From assembly GCF_002798015.1 (NCBI RefSeq), contig NZ_PGTZ01000011.1:166182-230181 (forward strand): 64,000 bases of DNA, in the 5' to 3' direction. Shown here piece by piece: positions 1-8,948 of this stretch. The stretch is from Luteimicrobium subarcticum (GTDB lineage Bacteria; Actinomycetota; Actinomycetes; Actinomycetales; Cellulomonadaceae). Position 1 is the first letter of the stretch. Every line of letters starts with the position of its first letter. The notes under the pieces are model-generated. The model did not search any database. It was not told the origin of the DNA and worked only from the letters and a program-made list of their open reading frames with translations. The translations under genes were made by a program, and so were the position numbers.

Positions 1-104
1 CCGGTGCGCTCCGCGAGGAGCGCCCGCACCCGGTCCTCGGCCGCGGACGGGACCGGCCCGCCAGGCACCTGGGTGCCGACGGGCCGGTCTGTGGGGGTCG
101 TCAC
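1..104 (-). CDS. 5' fragment of unknown gene coupled to gnd
   Basis: A GTG start at 104 overlaps the gnd stop codon as GTGA, and 34 codons run off the left edge without a stop. The visible product begins MTTPTDRPVGTQVPGG. This spacing is the usual sign of translational coupling in this genome and is seen at several other junctions here. Too little is visible to assign a family. It could be a chance open frame, but the overlap and the codon bias favour a real gene. Confidence 0.5.
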   Translation of the reverse strand, partial: MTTPTDRPVGTQVPGGPVPSAAEDRVRALLAERT

Positions 105-1537
105 GCGTCGTGCTCCGTGCGGTCGCCCGACCACTCCGTGTGGAACGTGCCGTCCTTGTCGACCCGGCGGTAGGTGTGCGCGCCGAAGAAGTCGCGCTGC
201 GCCTGGATGAGGGCAGCGGGCAGACGCTCGGCCCGCACCCCGTCGTAGTACGCCAGCGACGACGAGAACGCCGGCGTCGGCACCCCGTTGAGCGCGGCCT
301 GCGACACGACGCGGCGCCACGCCTGCAGGCCCTTGCCGACGATGTCGGCGAAGTACGGGTCGGCGATCAGCAGCGGCAGGTCGGCGTCACGCTCGTACGC
401 CTCGGTGATCCGGTTGAGGAACTTGGCCCGGATGATGCAGCCGCCACGCCAGATGCGCGCCATCGCACCGCGGTCGATGCCCCAGCCCGACTCCGCGGAC
501 GCCGCCGCGATCTGGTCGAAGCCCTGCGAGTACGCCACGACCTTCGACGCGTACAGCGCGAGGCGCACGTCCTCGACGAACGCGTCCCGGTCGGTGACGT
601 CCCACGTGCCCGCGTCCGACGCGAGCGCGGCACGGCCGGCCTCGCGCTGCGGCACCGAGCCGGACAGCGCGCGGGCGAACGTCGCCTCCGCGATCCCCGT
701 GATCGGCACACCCAGGTCGAGCGCGTTCTGCACCGTCCAGCGGCCGGTGCCCTTCTGCTCCGCCTGGTCCAGGACGACGTCCACGAACGCCTTGCCGGTC
801 TCGGCGTCCACGTGCTGCAGCACGTCCGCCGTGATCTCGATGAGGAACGACTCCAGGTCGCCCGCGTTCCACTCCTCGAAGATCTTGCCGATCTCCGCAG
901 CGTCGGCGTCCAGGCCGTGGCGCAGCAGGTCGTACGCCTCCGCGATGAGCTGCATGTCGGCGTACTCGATGCCGTTGTGGACCATCTTCACGAAGTGGCC
1001 GGCACCGTCCGGGCCCACCCAGGTGCAGCACGGCACCCCGTCGACCTTCGCGGAGATGTCCTCGAGGATCGGGCCGAGGGTCGCGTACGACTCCTTCGGG
1101 CCGCCCGGCATGATCGACGGGCCGTTGAGCGCGCCCTCCTCACCACCGGAGACGCCCATGCCGACGAAGTGCAGACCCAGGTCCGCGAGCTTGCGCTCCC
1201 GGCGGATCGTGTCGGGGAAGTGCGCGTTGCCGCCGTCGATGACGACGTCGCCCTCCTCCAGGTGCGGGATCAGCTCGTCGATCACGGCGTCCGTCGGACC
1301 ACCGGCCTTGACCATGATCACGATCTTGCGGGGACGCGCGATCGACGCCACGAAGTCGGCGGTCGACTCGGACGGCACGAAATCGCCGTCCGTGCCGTGA
1401 TCCGCGACCAGCGACTCGGTCTTCGCGTACGACCGGTTGTGGACCGCCACCGTGTAACCGTGACGGGCGAAGTTGCGGGCCAGGTTGCGCCCCATGACAG
1501 CGAGGCCGGTGACACCGATCTGCGCGCGTGCTGACAT
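101..1537 (-). CDS. gnd: 6-phosphogluconate dehydrogenase, decarboxylating
   Basis: Catalyses the NADP-dependent oxidative decarboxylation of 6-phosphogluconate to ribulose 5-phosphate in the cytosolic pentose phosphate pathway. The 478-residue product matches the usual length. It has an N-terminal Rossmann motif (GLAVMGRNLARNFA), the substrate-loop signature GGNAHFPDT, and the catalytic FVKMVHNGIEY segment near residue 185 with the conserved Lys and Asn. The open frame extends far upstream, but the ATG at 1537 has a GAGGAG ribosome site about 7 nt before it and matches the family N-terminus. Its stop overlaps a downstream GTG start. Confidence 0.96.
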   Translation of the reverse strand: MSARAQIGVTGLAVMGRNLARNFARHGYTVAVHNRSYAKTESLVADHGTDGDFVPSESTADFVASIARPRKIVIMVKAGGPTDAVIDELIPHLEEGDVVIDGGNAHFPDTIRRERKLADLGLHFVGMGVSGGEEGALNGPSIMPGGPKESYATLGPILEDISAKVDGVPCCTWVGPDGAGHFVKMVHNGIEYADMQLIAEAYDLLRHGLDADAAEIGKIFEEWNAGDLESFLIEITADVLQHVDAETGKAFVDVVLDQAEQKGTGRWTVQNALDLGVPITGIAEATFARALSGSVPQREAGRAALASDAGTWDVTDRDAFVEDVRLALYASKVVAYSQGFDQIAAASAESGWGIDRGAMARIWRGGCIIRAKFLNRITEAYERDADLPLLIADPYFADIVGKGLQAWRRVVSQAALNGVPTPAFSSSLAYYDGVRAERLPAALIQAQRDFFGAHTYRRVDKDGTFHTEWSGDRTEHDA

Positions 1538-1654
1538 GCTCGTACTCCTCGGGGAGGGACTGTCGGGTACGCCGCTCAGCCTAGTCCAGGCGGCTCGCAG
1601 ACGACGCGGCCCGCCCGAACTGCGGATGTCCGACGATTCGCGAGCACCCCGCCC

Positions 1655-1660
1655 TAGAGT
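1655..1660 (+). promoter_or_regulatory. -10 box, leaderless start of DUF3000 gene
   Basis: TAGAGT ends 6 nt before the GTG at 1667 and no Shine-Dalgarno sequence is visible, so transcription probably starts at the GTG itself. The -35 is weak. Confidence 0.5.
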
Positions 1661-1666
1661 GCCCGT

Positions 1667-2266
1667 GTGAACCCCGCCGGTGACGTCCGCGTACCCACGG
1701 AGTTCAGCGACGCCCTCGAGTCGCTGCGCTCCGCACGGATCAGCGAGGACGTCCGCCTGCGCGAGATCCCCGCTCCTGCCCGCCTCGCACCGTTCGCCCT
1801 GGCGCTCGCGGGCGAGCTCGCGGGGCCGGGGCCCCAGGCCGACGACGACGAGCCGGCCGCGACGGGCCGGTTCGTGGTGCTGTACGACCCGGCGGGCCAG
1901 GACGTGTGGGAGGGCCGGTTCCGGGTCGTCACGATGGTGCGTGCCGCGCTCGAGCCCGACCTCGCCCGCGACCCCCTGCTCCCCGAGGTCGCGTGGACGT
2001 GGCTGCGCGAGGGCCTCGAGCACTCCGGCGCCGGCTCGCGCGCGGCGGGCGGTACCGTGACACGCGTGATCTCCGAGAGCTTCGGTTCCCTCGTCGGCCG
2101 CCCCGAGGCCGACGAGATCGAGGTGCGTGCCTCCTGGACCCCCCTGACGAGCGACCTCGCCCCCCATCTGGACGCGTGGGCGCACCTCGTCGGTGCGGCA
2201 GCCGGACGCCCACCCCTGCCCGAGGGCGTGACGCCGTTGCGCGCCCGGCGCGGGGGCGGCCTGTGA
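1667..2266 (+). CDS. DUF3000 family protein
   Basis: A 199-residue actinobacterial protein of unknown function. The N-terminal pattern (PTEFSDALESLRSA followed by LREIPAPARLAPFALAL) and the repeated 'GRFVVLYDPAGQ' / 'GRFRVVTMVRA' segments fit DUF3000. It starts with GTG directly after a -10 box. Its stop overlaps the GTG of the RNase D-like gene (GTGA). That gene order is common in actinobacteria and suggests co-expression with RNA processing; the function itself is not known. Confidence 0.85.
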   Translation: MNPAGDVRVPTEFSDALESLRSARISEDVRLREIPAPARLAPFALALAGELAGPGPQADDDEPAATGRFVVLYDPAGQDVWEGRFRVVTMVRAALEPDLARDPLLPEVAWTWLREGLEHSGAGSRAAGGTVTRVISESFGSLVGRPEADEIEVRASWTPLTSDLAPHLDAWAHLVGAAAGRPPLPEGVTPLRARRGGGL

Positions 2267-3546
2267 CGGTCCCCGGCACCGGACCGTCCGACCACCCGGC
2301 CGCGGCGTCGGGCCCGGACGGACAGGCCGACGCTCCCGCCGCTCCCGAGGTCGTCCCCCTGCTCGAACCGGCCGACGGCGTCCCCCGCGTGGTCGACACG
2401 CCCGCGGCCTACCGCGCCGCGGTCGAGCGCCTCGCCGCCGGCACCGGACCCGTGGCCGTCGACGCCGAACGCGCGTCCGGCTACCGGTACGGCCAGGCCA
2501 CCTACCTCGTCCAGGTCCGCCGCGAGGACGTCGGCACGTTCCTCATCGACCCCGTGCCGTTCGGCGACCTGTCCGCCCTCGGTGACGCGATCGCCGACGC
2601 CGAGTGGGTCCTGCACGCCGCGAGCCAGGACCTGCCCGGGCTCGCCGACCTCGGCATGCACGCCACCCGCGTGTTCGACACCGAGCTCGCCGCCCGCCTG
2701 CTCGGGTACGAGCGAGTCGGTCTCGGCGCGGTCGTCGCCCGCGTCCTCGGGTACGGCCTCGCCAAGGAGCACTCCGCGGTCGACTGGTCAACCCGTCCCC
2801 TGCCCGACGCGTGGCTGCGGTACGCCGCGCTCGACGTCGAGCTCCTCGTCGCGCTGCGCGACCACATGGCCGCCGAGCTCGCCGCCACCGGCAAGACCGA
2901 CTGGGCGGCCCAGGAGTTCGAGGCCGTGCGCCTCGCGCCCCCGCCCCCGCCGCGCGTCGACCCCTGGCGCCGCACCTCCGGGTCGCACACCCTGCGCGAC
3001 CGCCGCCGCCTCGCCGTCGTCCGCGCCCTGTGGGAGGCCCGGGACGCCAACGCCCGCACCCGTGACCTGTCCCCCGGGCGCGTCCTGCCCGACCGTGCGG
3101 TCGTCGCCGCCGCGCAGGCGTTGCCCCGCACCGTCGCCGACCTCGTCCGGCTCCCCGAGTTCGCCTCCAAGGGCGCCCGCCGCCGCGCCGCCGCGTGGCA
3201 GCAGGCGATCACCACGGCGCTGCAGCTCCCCGACGTCGACCTCCCGCCGCTGCGCGGGCCCGGCACCGACGGCCCACCGCCCCCGCGCGCCTGGGCCGAC
3301 CGCGACCCCGCCGCCGCCGCACGCCTCGACCTCGCCCGGCCCCTCGTGGCGGCGCTCGCGGAGGAGCACCACGTCCCCGTGGAGAACCTGCTGCAGCCCG
3401 ACGCGCTGCGGCGCCTGTGCTGGACCCCGCCGGCGACCCTCGACGAGGCATCGGTGGCCGCGTTCCTGCGTGGCCGCGGTGCCCGCGCGTGGCAGGTCGA
3501 CCTCGTGGCAGGCCCGGTGGCACGCGCCCTGTCGGACGCCCGATGA
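2263..3546 (+). CDS. rnd: Ribonuclease D-like 3'-5' exonuclease with HRDC domain
   Basis: Predicted DEDD-family 3'-5' exoribonuclease of 427 residues, likely acting on stable RNA 3' ends. Exo I carries D67-A-E69 (VAVDAERASGYRYGQ). Exo II lies in HAASQDLPGL. Exo III has Y187-x3-D191 (YAALDVELL), the DEDDy arrangement. A C-terminal HRDC-type helical region begins around residue 245 (LRDRRRLAVVRALWEARD). The start is the GTG that overlaps the upstream stop, which places the proline-rich leader of about 40 residues inside the protein. The symbol follows family homology only. Confidence 0.88.
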   Translation: MTVPGTGPSDHPAAASGPDGQADAPAAPEVVPLLEPADGVPRVVDTPAAYRAAVERLAAGTGPVAVDAERASGYRYGQATYLVQVRREDVGTFLIDPVPFGDLSALGDAIADAEWVLHAASQDLPGLADLGMHATRVFDTELAARLLGYERVGLGAVVARVLGYGLAKEHSAVDWSTRPLPDAWLRYAALDVELLVALRDHMAAELAATGKTDWAAQEFEAVRLAPPPPPRVDPWRRTSGSHTLRDRRRLAVVRALWEARDANARTRDLSPGRVLPDRAVVAAAQALPRTVADLVRLPEFASKGARRRAAAWQQAITTALQLPDVDLPPLRGPGTDGPPPPRAWADRDPAAAARLDLARPLVAALAEEHHVPVENLLQPDALRRLCWTPPATLDEASVAAFLRGRGARAWQVDLVAGPVARALSDAR

Positions 3547-3562
3547 GGGCATGACGATCCGT

Positions 3563-3568
3563 TAGGGT
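3563..3568 (+). promoter_or_regulatory. -10 box, leaderless start of FemAB-like gene
   Basis: TAGGGT ends 8 nt before the ATG at 3577. There is no purine-rich ribosome site between them. Confidence 0.4.
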
Positions 3569-3576
3569 TGCGGTCC

Positions 3577-4611
3577 ATGGCCTCCCCCCTGCTCGTGACA
3601 GTGATCGACGACCGAGACCTGTGGGACGGCGAGGTGAACCGCCTCGGGGGCCACCCCTTGCAGCTGTGGGGATGGGGCGAGGTCAAGGCCCACGGCGCGT
3701 GGACGGCGCACCGCATCGAGGTCTCCCGCGGTGACACGACCGTCGGCCTCGCGCAGGTGCTCGTGCGGCCCCTGCCGTCCCGTTTCAAGTCGCTGTGCTA
3801 CGTGCCGCGCGGTCCCGTCGTGGCCGGCGACGCGGACGGCACCGGCGACGACGCGCTCCGCGCCGAGGTGACGCAGGCCGTCGTCGACTGGTGCCGCACC
3901 ACCATCGGCGGCGTCGGCATCACCCTCGAGCCCGACTGGCCGGCAGGCACCCCGCTCGCCCTCCCGGGCGCCCAGCCGGCCACCAACCCCGTCCTGTACG
4001 CCCAGACGCTCATCCTCGACCTGCGCCGCAGCGACGAGGAGCTCATGAAGGTCATGGCGAAGAAGACCCGGCAGTACATCCGCAAGTCCGAGCGCGAGGA
4101 CCTCGAGTTCCGGGCCGTGCACTCAGACGCCGAGCTCGACGCCTGCCTCGCGATCTACCGCCAGACGGCCGAGCGCGCCGGGTTCGGGCTGCACCCCGAC
4201 GACTACTACCGGCTGGTGCGCCGCGAGCTCGACGTCCACTCGCCCGTGTTCGCCGCGTTCGCCCGCACGCACGACGGCGGGCCGCACGACCGTCCCGTCG
4301 CGTTCGTCTGGTTCGCCGCGTCGACGCGCACCTCGTTCGAGCTCTACGGCGGGATGGACGACGAGGGCATGGCCCTGCGCGCCAACTACGGCCTCAAGTG
4401 GTTCGCGATCCGGTCCATGCGCGAGCAGGGCGTGGTGCGCTACGACGTCAACGGGCTCCTCAACGACGGTATCTCCACGTTCAAGCGTGGGTTCGCCGAC
4501 CACGAGGACGAGCTCCTCGGCAGCGTCGACGTGCCCTTCTCCGCCCTGTACGGGGTCTGGAACAAGGCGCTGCCCCTCGCGAAGAAGGCGGTGCGCGCCG
4601 TCCACCGCTGA
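3577..4611 (+). CDS. FemAB-like peptidyltransferase (GNAT fold)
   Basis: A 344-residue protein resembling the FemA/FemB/FemX group, which adds amino acids from aminoacyl-tRNA to the peptidoglycan stem peptide. Visible features are the N-terminal WGWGEVKAHGAW segment, LCYVPRGPV, the KKTRQYIRKSERE helix, and a second acyltransferase half containing AFVWFAAST, ELYGGMDDEG and a C-terminal FKRGFADHEDELLGSVD. Actinobacterial relatives are often called peptidoglycan bridge enzymes, but the added residue cannot be read from sequence. A TTG 9 nt upstream is a possible alternative start. A strong hairpin follows the stop. Confidence 0.85.
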   Translation: MASPLLVTVIDDRDLWDGEVNRLGGHPLQLWGWGEVKAHGAWTAHRIEVSRGDTTVGLAQVLVRPLPSRFKSLCYVPRGPVVAGDADGTGDDALRAEVTQAVVDWCRTTIGGVGITLEPDWPAGTPLALPGAQPATNPVLYAQTLILDLRRSDEELMKVMAKKTRQYIRKSEREDLEFRAVHSDAELDACLAIYRQTAERAGFGLHPDDYYRLVRRELDVHSPVFAAFARTHDGGPHDRPVAFVWFAASTRTSFELYGGMDDEGMALRANYGLKWFAIRSMREQGVVRYDVNGLLNDGISTFKRGFADHEDELLGSVDVPFSALYGVWNKALPLAKKAVRAVHR

Positions 4612-4635
4612 CGCCGCCCGCCCGCCACAAGGAAG

Positions 4636-4676
4636 GGGCCCGGTCCGCCGCTGCACGCAGCCCGCGGACCGGGCCC
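4636..4676 (+). terminator. Hairpin terminator after FemAB-like gene
   Basis: Perfect 13-bp stem (GGGCCCGGTCCGC and its complement) around a 15-nt loop, followed by TTCGTCGTCCTCC. It separates the FemAB-like gene from the beta-oxidation operon. Confidence 0.8.
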
Positions 4677-4727
4677 TTCGTCGTCCTCCGTCATCGTGCT
4701 CCGCACACCGGCCCCGGCACCTGAGCT

Positions 4728-4741
4728 GTGACGCGCGTCAC
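4728..4741 (+). promoter_or_regulatory. Palindromic putative operator upstream of fadA
   Basis: GTGACGCGCGTCAC is a perfect 14-bp palindrome about 100 nt upstream of the thiolase start. Its size suits a TetR- or GntR-type dimer, and fatty-acid regulators of such families often control beta-oxidation operons. No regulator gene is adjacent, so the assignment is inference. An AT-richer stretch with possible promoter elements follows at 4760-4800. Confidence 0.35.
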
Positions 4742-4844
4742 CCCGACCCGGGCTCGGGTGCGTAGACTTAACTGAAACCGGCGGTATCGTGTTTTTCGAG
4801 AGCCCGCCGGCTCCGGACACCGCAGTCCCGACCAGGAGAAGCCC

Positions 4845-6071
4845 ATGACCACCGAGCCCACCCGTCCGGCCCCGCGCGACGTCGTCTTCGTCGACGGAGT
4901 CCGCACCCCGTTCGGCAAGGCCCGACCCGACGGCCTGTACGCGAACACCCGCGCCGACGACCTCGCCGTCAAGACCGTCCGCGAGCTGCTGCGCCGCCAC
5001 CCCGAGCTCCCCCCCGAGCGCATCGACGAGGTCGCCATCGCCGCCACCACCCAGCAAGGAGACCAGGGCCTCACCCTCGGCCGCTCCGTCGCCGTCCTCG
5101 CCGGCCTCCCCAAGACCGTCCCCGGGTACGCCATCGACCGCATGTGCGCCGGCGCCCTCACCGCCGTCACCACCACCGCGTCCGGCATCCTCGCCGGCAT
5201 GCAGGACGTGGCGCTCGCGGGCGGGGTCGAGCACATGGGCCACCACCCCATGGGCTTCGACGCCGACCCCAACCCGCGCTTCCTCACCGAGCGCCTCGTC
5301 GCCGACGACGCCCTGAACATGGGCGTCACCGCCGAGAACCTCCACGACCGCTACCCGCACCTCACCAAGGAGCGCGCCGACGCCTACGCCGTCGCGTCCC
5401 AGGCGAAGTACGCCCAGGCCGTCGCCGACGGGAACGTCACCCCCGACCTCGTCCCCGTCGCCGTCCGCTCCGAGCAGGGCTGGGGCCTCGCGACCGCCGA
5501 CGAGCTCGCCCGCCCCGGCACGACCGTCGAGGGCATCAAGAACCTCAAGACGCCGTTCCGCCCCGGCGGCCGCGTCACCGCCGGAAACGCCTCCCCGCTG
5601 ACCGACGGCGCCACCATGTCGCTGCTCGCCTCCGGCGACGTCGCCGACGAGCTCGGTCTGGACGCCAAGATGCGCCTCGTGTCGTTCGCGTTCGCCGGCG
5701 TCGACCCCGAGATCATGGGCTTCGGGCCCGTCCCCGCCACCGAGAAGGCGCTCGCGAAGGCCGACCTCACGATCGACGACATCGGCCTGTTCGAGATCAA
5801 CGAGGCGTTCGCCGTCCAGGTGCTCGCCTTCCTCGACCACTTCAAGATCGCCGACGACGACCCCCGCGTGAACCCCTACGGCGGCGCCATCGCCATCGGG
5901 CACCCCCTCGCCTCGTCCGGCGTGCGCCTCATGACCCAGCTCGCCCGACAGTTCTCCCAGCACCCCGAGGTGCGCTACGGCATCACCACCATGTGCGTCG
6001 GGCTCGGCATGGGCGGCACCGTCATCTGGGAGAACCCGCACCACGCCGACTACTCGGGCCACACGCGCTGA
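4845..6071 (+). CDS. fadA: Acetyl-CoA C-acyltransferase (3-ketoacyl-CoA thiolase)
   Basis: Last step of fatty acid beta-oxidation: thiolytic cleavage of 3-ketoacyl-CoA to acetyl-CoA and a shortened acyl-CoA. The 408-residue product has the full catalytic set: nucleophile C101 in DRMCAGAL, H353 in AIAIGHPLASSG, and C384 in TMCVGLGMGG. The start is preceded by AGGAG at good spacing. It is the first gene of a two-gene operon with the fadB-like gene 70 nt downstream, so both subunits of a trifunctional-type complex are likely made together. Confidence 0.95.
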   Translation: MTTEPTRPAPRDVVFVDGVRTPFGKARPDGLYANTRADDLAVKTVRELLRRHPELPPERIDEVAIAATTQQGDQGLTLGRSVAVLAGLPKTVPGYAIDRMCAGALTAVTTTASGILAGMQDVALAGGVEHMGHHPMGFDADPNPRFLTERLVADDALNMGVTAENLHDRYPHLTKERADAYAVASQAKYAQAVADGNVTPDLVPVAVRSEQGWGLATADELARPGTTVEGIKNLKTPFRPGGRVTAGNASPLTDGATMSLLASGDVADELGLDAKMRLVSFAFAGVDPEIMGFGPVPATEKALAKADLTIDDIGLFEINEAFAVQVLAFLDHFKIADDDPRVNPYGGAIAIGHPLASSGVRLMTQLARQFSQHPEVRYGITTMCVGLGMGGTVIWENPHHADYSGHTR

Positions 6072-6141
6072 CCGGCGCCCACCGCACCCCCGCCCCACAG
6101 CTCCCCAGACCTTTCCCGCCACAGCACGGAGACGGACGACG

Positions 6142-8286
6142 ATGACCGACACCCAGACCACCCCCGGCGCGACCCAGCGCCCCGAGCCCCGTGCCGAGCG
6201 GGTCACCCACGCGCTCGTGCGCGACGTCGAGCTCCCCCGCGGGCTCGGCACGCTCGCGCTCGTGACCCTCGACAACGGGTTCGACCACACCAAGCCCACC
6301 ACGCTCGGCCCGGGCGGCATCGCCGAGCTCACCGCCGCGCTCACGCGGCTCAAGGAGCGGGCCGACGCCGGAGAGATCGCCGCCGTCGCCGTGACCGGCA
6401 AGCCCTACTTCCTCGCCGCCGGCGCCGACCTCACCCAGGTCGCCTCCGTCACGAGCCGCGACGACGCCCTCGCCCTGGGCCGCGGCGGGCACGCCGCGTA
6501 CACGCTGCTGTCCGACATGGGCGTGCCCACGTTCGCGTACATCAACGGCGTCGCCCTCGGCGGCGGCCTCGAGGTCGCCCTCCACTGCACCTACCGCACG
6601 GTCGCGTCCGACGTCGCAGCCCTCGCGCTCCCCGAGACGGGCCTCGGCCTCGTCCCCGGGTGGGGCGGCGCCTACCTCGTGCCGCGCCTCGTCGGCGTCC
6701 AGAAGGCGCTCGACGTCATCCTCACCCGGCCCGCGCAGAACAAGCCGTTCAAGGCCGTCGAGGCCACCGAGATCGGGCTCGCCGACGCGCTCTTCGACGC
6801 CGCCGACTTCCTCGAGCAGTCCGTGGCATGGACCGCGGCGGTGCTCGCCGGCGAGATCCACGTCGAACGCCGCGCCCTCGACGACCAGGCCACCTGGGAC
6901 GCCACCGTCGCCTTCGCCCGCCAGCGGCTCGACGCCACCGTCCACGGCTCCCGTCCGGCGCCCTACCGCGCCCTCGACCTCGTCGCCGCGGCCCGCACCG
7001 CCGACCGCGACGACGCGTTCGCCGCCGAGGACGAGGCGCTCGCCGACCTCATCATGAGCGACGAGATGCGCGCGTCGGTGTACGCGTTCCAGCTCGTCTC
7101 GCACGGCAAGAAGCCCGTCGGCGCGCCGGACGCGTCGCTCGCCCGTCCGGTCACGCGCGTCGGGATCGTCGGCGCCGGACTCATGGCCGCGCAGATCGGC
7201 CTCCTCGTCGCACAGCGCCTCAAGGTCCCGGTCGTCCTGCGCGACCTCGACGCCGAGCGCGTCGAGAAGGGCCTCGGGTTCGTCCGCGGGCAGCTCGACA
7301 AGCTCGTCTCGACGCGGCGCATGAGCAAGGACGACGCCGCGCGCATCACCGCCCAGGTGTCCGGGACGACCGACATCGGCGAGTTCGCGTCCTGCGACCT
7401 CGTCATCGAGGCCGTCACCGAGGTCCTCTCGCTCAAGAAGCGCGTCTTCGCCGAGCTCGAGGGCGTCGTCGGGCCCGAGACGATCCTCGCGACGAACACG
7501 TCCGCGCTGTCCGTCACGGAGATGGCCGCGGACCTCGAGCACCCCGAGCGCGTCGTCGGCATCCACTTCTTCAACCCGGTGGCCGCCATGCCGCTGGTCG
7601 AGGTCGTGCGTGCCGACAAGACGTCCGACGCGGCGCTCGCCACGGCGTTCGCGGTGACCAGGAAGCTGCGCAAGACCGCGGTGCTCGTCAAGGACCGCCC
7701 GGGCTTCGTCGTCAACCGCCTGCTCGTGCTCGTCATGGGCAAGATCATCGAGGCCGTCGAGAACGGCACCCCGGTCGAGGTCGCCGACCACGCGACCGAC
7801 CCGCTCGGGTTCCCCATGCCGACGTTCGAGCTGTTCGACCTCGTGGGCCCGGCCGTCGGGCTCCACGTGCTCCAGTCGCTCCGCGAGGACCTCGGCGACC
7901 GTTTCCCCGCGTCCCCCGGCCTGGAGAAGATCGTGGCGGACGGCACGCGGGTCGTCCTCGACGCCCCCGCCAAGGGACTGCCGAAGCCGGTCGACCCCGC
8001 CATCCAGGCGGTGTTCGACGGCGACGGGACGGGGCAGGCGGGCGAGGCGCTCGACGCCGCCGGCGTGCTCGACGCGACCCTGACGGCCCTGACCCGCGAG
8101 ATCGGGATCATGCTCGACGAGGGCGTCGTCGCGACCCCGCAGCAGATCGACCTCTGCATGATCCTCGGCGCCGGCTGGCCGTTCCACCTCGGCGGGATCA
8201 CGCCGTACCTCGACCGCGCCGGGTACAGCGAACGGGTGCTCGGCCGGCGGCTCCTGCCCGCGGGTCTGGCGAACGTCTCCGCCTGA
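6142..8286 (+). CDS. fadB: Fatty acid oxidation alpha subunit: enoyl-CoA hydratase / 3-hydroxyacyl-CoA dehydrogenase
   Basis: A 714-residue fusion that hydrates enoyl-CoA and oxidises the 3-hydroxyacyl-CoA with NAD. The crotonase half (about 20-300) shows the oxyanion-hole segments YFLAAGADL and INGVALGGGLEVAL and the catalytic ALPETGLGLVPGWGG. The Rossmann motif VGIVGAGLMAAQIG lies near residue 340. The dehydrogenase signature IHFFNPVAAMPLVEVV and the C-terminal 3HCDH domain (DRPGFVVNRLL) follow. It works with the upstream thiolase. Downstream there is about 150 nt before the next gene. Confidence 0.95.
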   Translation: MTDTQTTPGATQRPEPRAERVTHALVRDVELPRGLGTLALVTLDNGFDHTKPTTLGPGGIAELTAALTRLKERADAGEIAAVAVTGKPYFLAAGADLTQVASVTSRDDALALGRGGHAAYTLLSDMGVPTFAYINGVALGGGLEVALHCTYRTVASDVAALALPETGLGLVPGWGGAYLVPRLVGVQKALDVILTRPAQNKPFKAVEATEIGLADALFDAADFLEQSVAWTAAVLAGEIHVERRALDDQATWDATVAFARQRLDATVHGSRPAPYRALDLVAAARTADRDDAFAAEDEALADLIMSDEMRASVYAFQLVSHGKKPVGAPDASLARPVTRVGIVGAGLMAAQIGLLVAQRLKVPVVLRDLDAERVEKGLGFVRGQLDKLVSTRRMSKDDAARITAQVSGTTDIGEFASCDLVIEAVTEVLSLKKRVFAELEGVVGPETILATNTSALSVTEMAADLEHPERVVGIHFFNPVAAMPLVEVVRADKTSDAALATAFAVTRKLRKTAVLVKDRPGFVVNRLLVLVMGKIIEAVENGTPVEVADHATDPLGFPMPTFELFDLVGPAVGLHVLQSLREDLGDRFPASPGLEKIVADGTRVVLDAPAKGLPKPVDPAIQAVFDGDGTGQAGEALDAAGVLDATLTALTREIGIMLDEGVVATPQQIDLCMILGAGWPFHLGGITPYLDRAGYSERVLGRRLLPAGLANVSA

Positions 8287-8441
8287 TCCGTGACCGTCTG
8301 GATCGTCACCGGCTGACCCGTCACCGTCTGACCCGTCACGGCCCCCGCACCGCACCGACGCCCGCGCCGCAGCCCCCGCTGAGGCGCGGGCGTCGTGCAC
8401 CCCGGGCGACAATGACGTCTGCGAACCGTCGAGGACCACTG

Positions 8442-8906
8442 GTGAGGATCGACGACGCGACGTGCCGACGTCTGCTCGCCGCAGCACGCCACGGCTACCT
8501 CGCGACCGCCGGGGACGACCAGCAGCCGCGCGTGGTCCCCGTGACGTTCGCCCTCGTCCCCGCGACCGACGAGATCGTCACCGCCGTCGACCACAAGCCC
8601 AAGACCACGAGCGCGCTCCGACGCCTCCGGGACGTCGCCGAGAACCCGCGGGCCGCGCTGCTCGTCGACCGTTACGACGACGACTGGTCGCAGCTCTGGT
8701 GGGTCCGCGCGACGGGGACGATCACCGTCGAGCGCCTCCCCTCCGACACCGCCGACGACACCACGGACACCGACGCCAGGTGGTCCGCCGCGATCGACGT
8801 CCTCGCCGGCAAGTACCCCCAGTACGTGCAGCACCGCCCGACCGACGCGGTCCTCCGGCTGCAGGTCGACCGGTGGACGGGCTGGTCCGCGACCCCGATC
8901 GGGTGA
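8442..8906 (+). CDS. PPOX-class split-barrel oxidoreductase (F420- or flavin-dependent)
   Basis: A 154-residue protein of the pyridoxamine 5'-phosphate oxidase-like split beta-barrel fold. It resembles the actinobacterial F420-dependent subgroup: RLLAAARHGYLATAGDDQQPRVVPVTFAL at the N-terminus, then HKPKTTSALRRLRDV and DDWSQLWWVRATGT. I chose the GTG at 8442 because GAGGA lies just upstream and the resulting N-terminus (MRIDDATCRRLL) fits the family. An ATG 30 nt earlier is the alternative. The substrate is unknown and the cofactor is inferred from the family. Confidence 0.8.
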   Translation: MRIDDATCRRLLAAARHGYLATAGDDQQPRVVPVTFALVPATDEIVTAVDHKPKTTSALRRLRDVAENPRAALLVDRYDDDWSQLWWVRATGTITVERLPSDTADDTTDTDARWSAAIDVLAGKYPQYVQHRPTDAVLRLQVDRWTGWSATPIG

Positions 8907-8948
8907 CCCGGGCGCGCGTCGGCACGCCCTTCACCCCAGACTTTCGGG

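Noticed and set aside
4..210. Small plus-strand frame at the left edge
   Set aside because: Antisense to gnd and the gene after it; the composition is a GC shadow.
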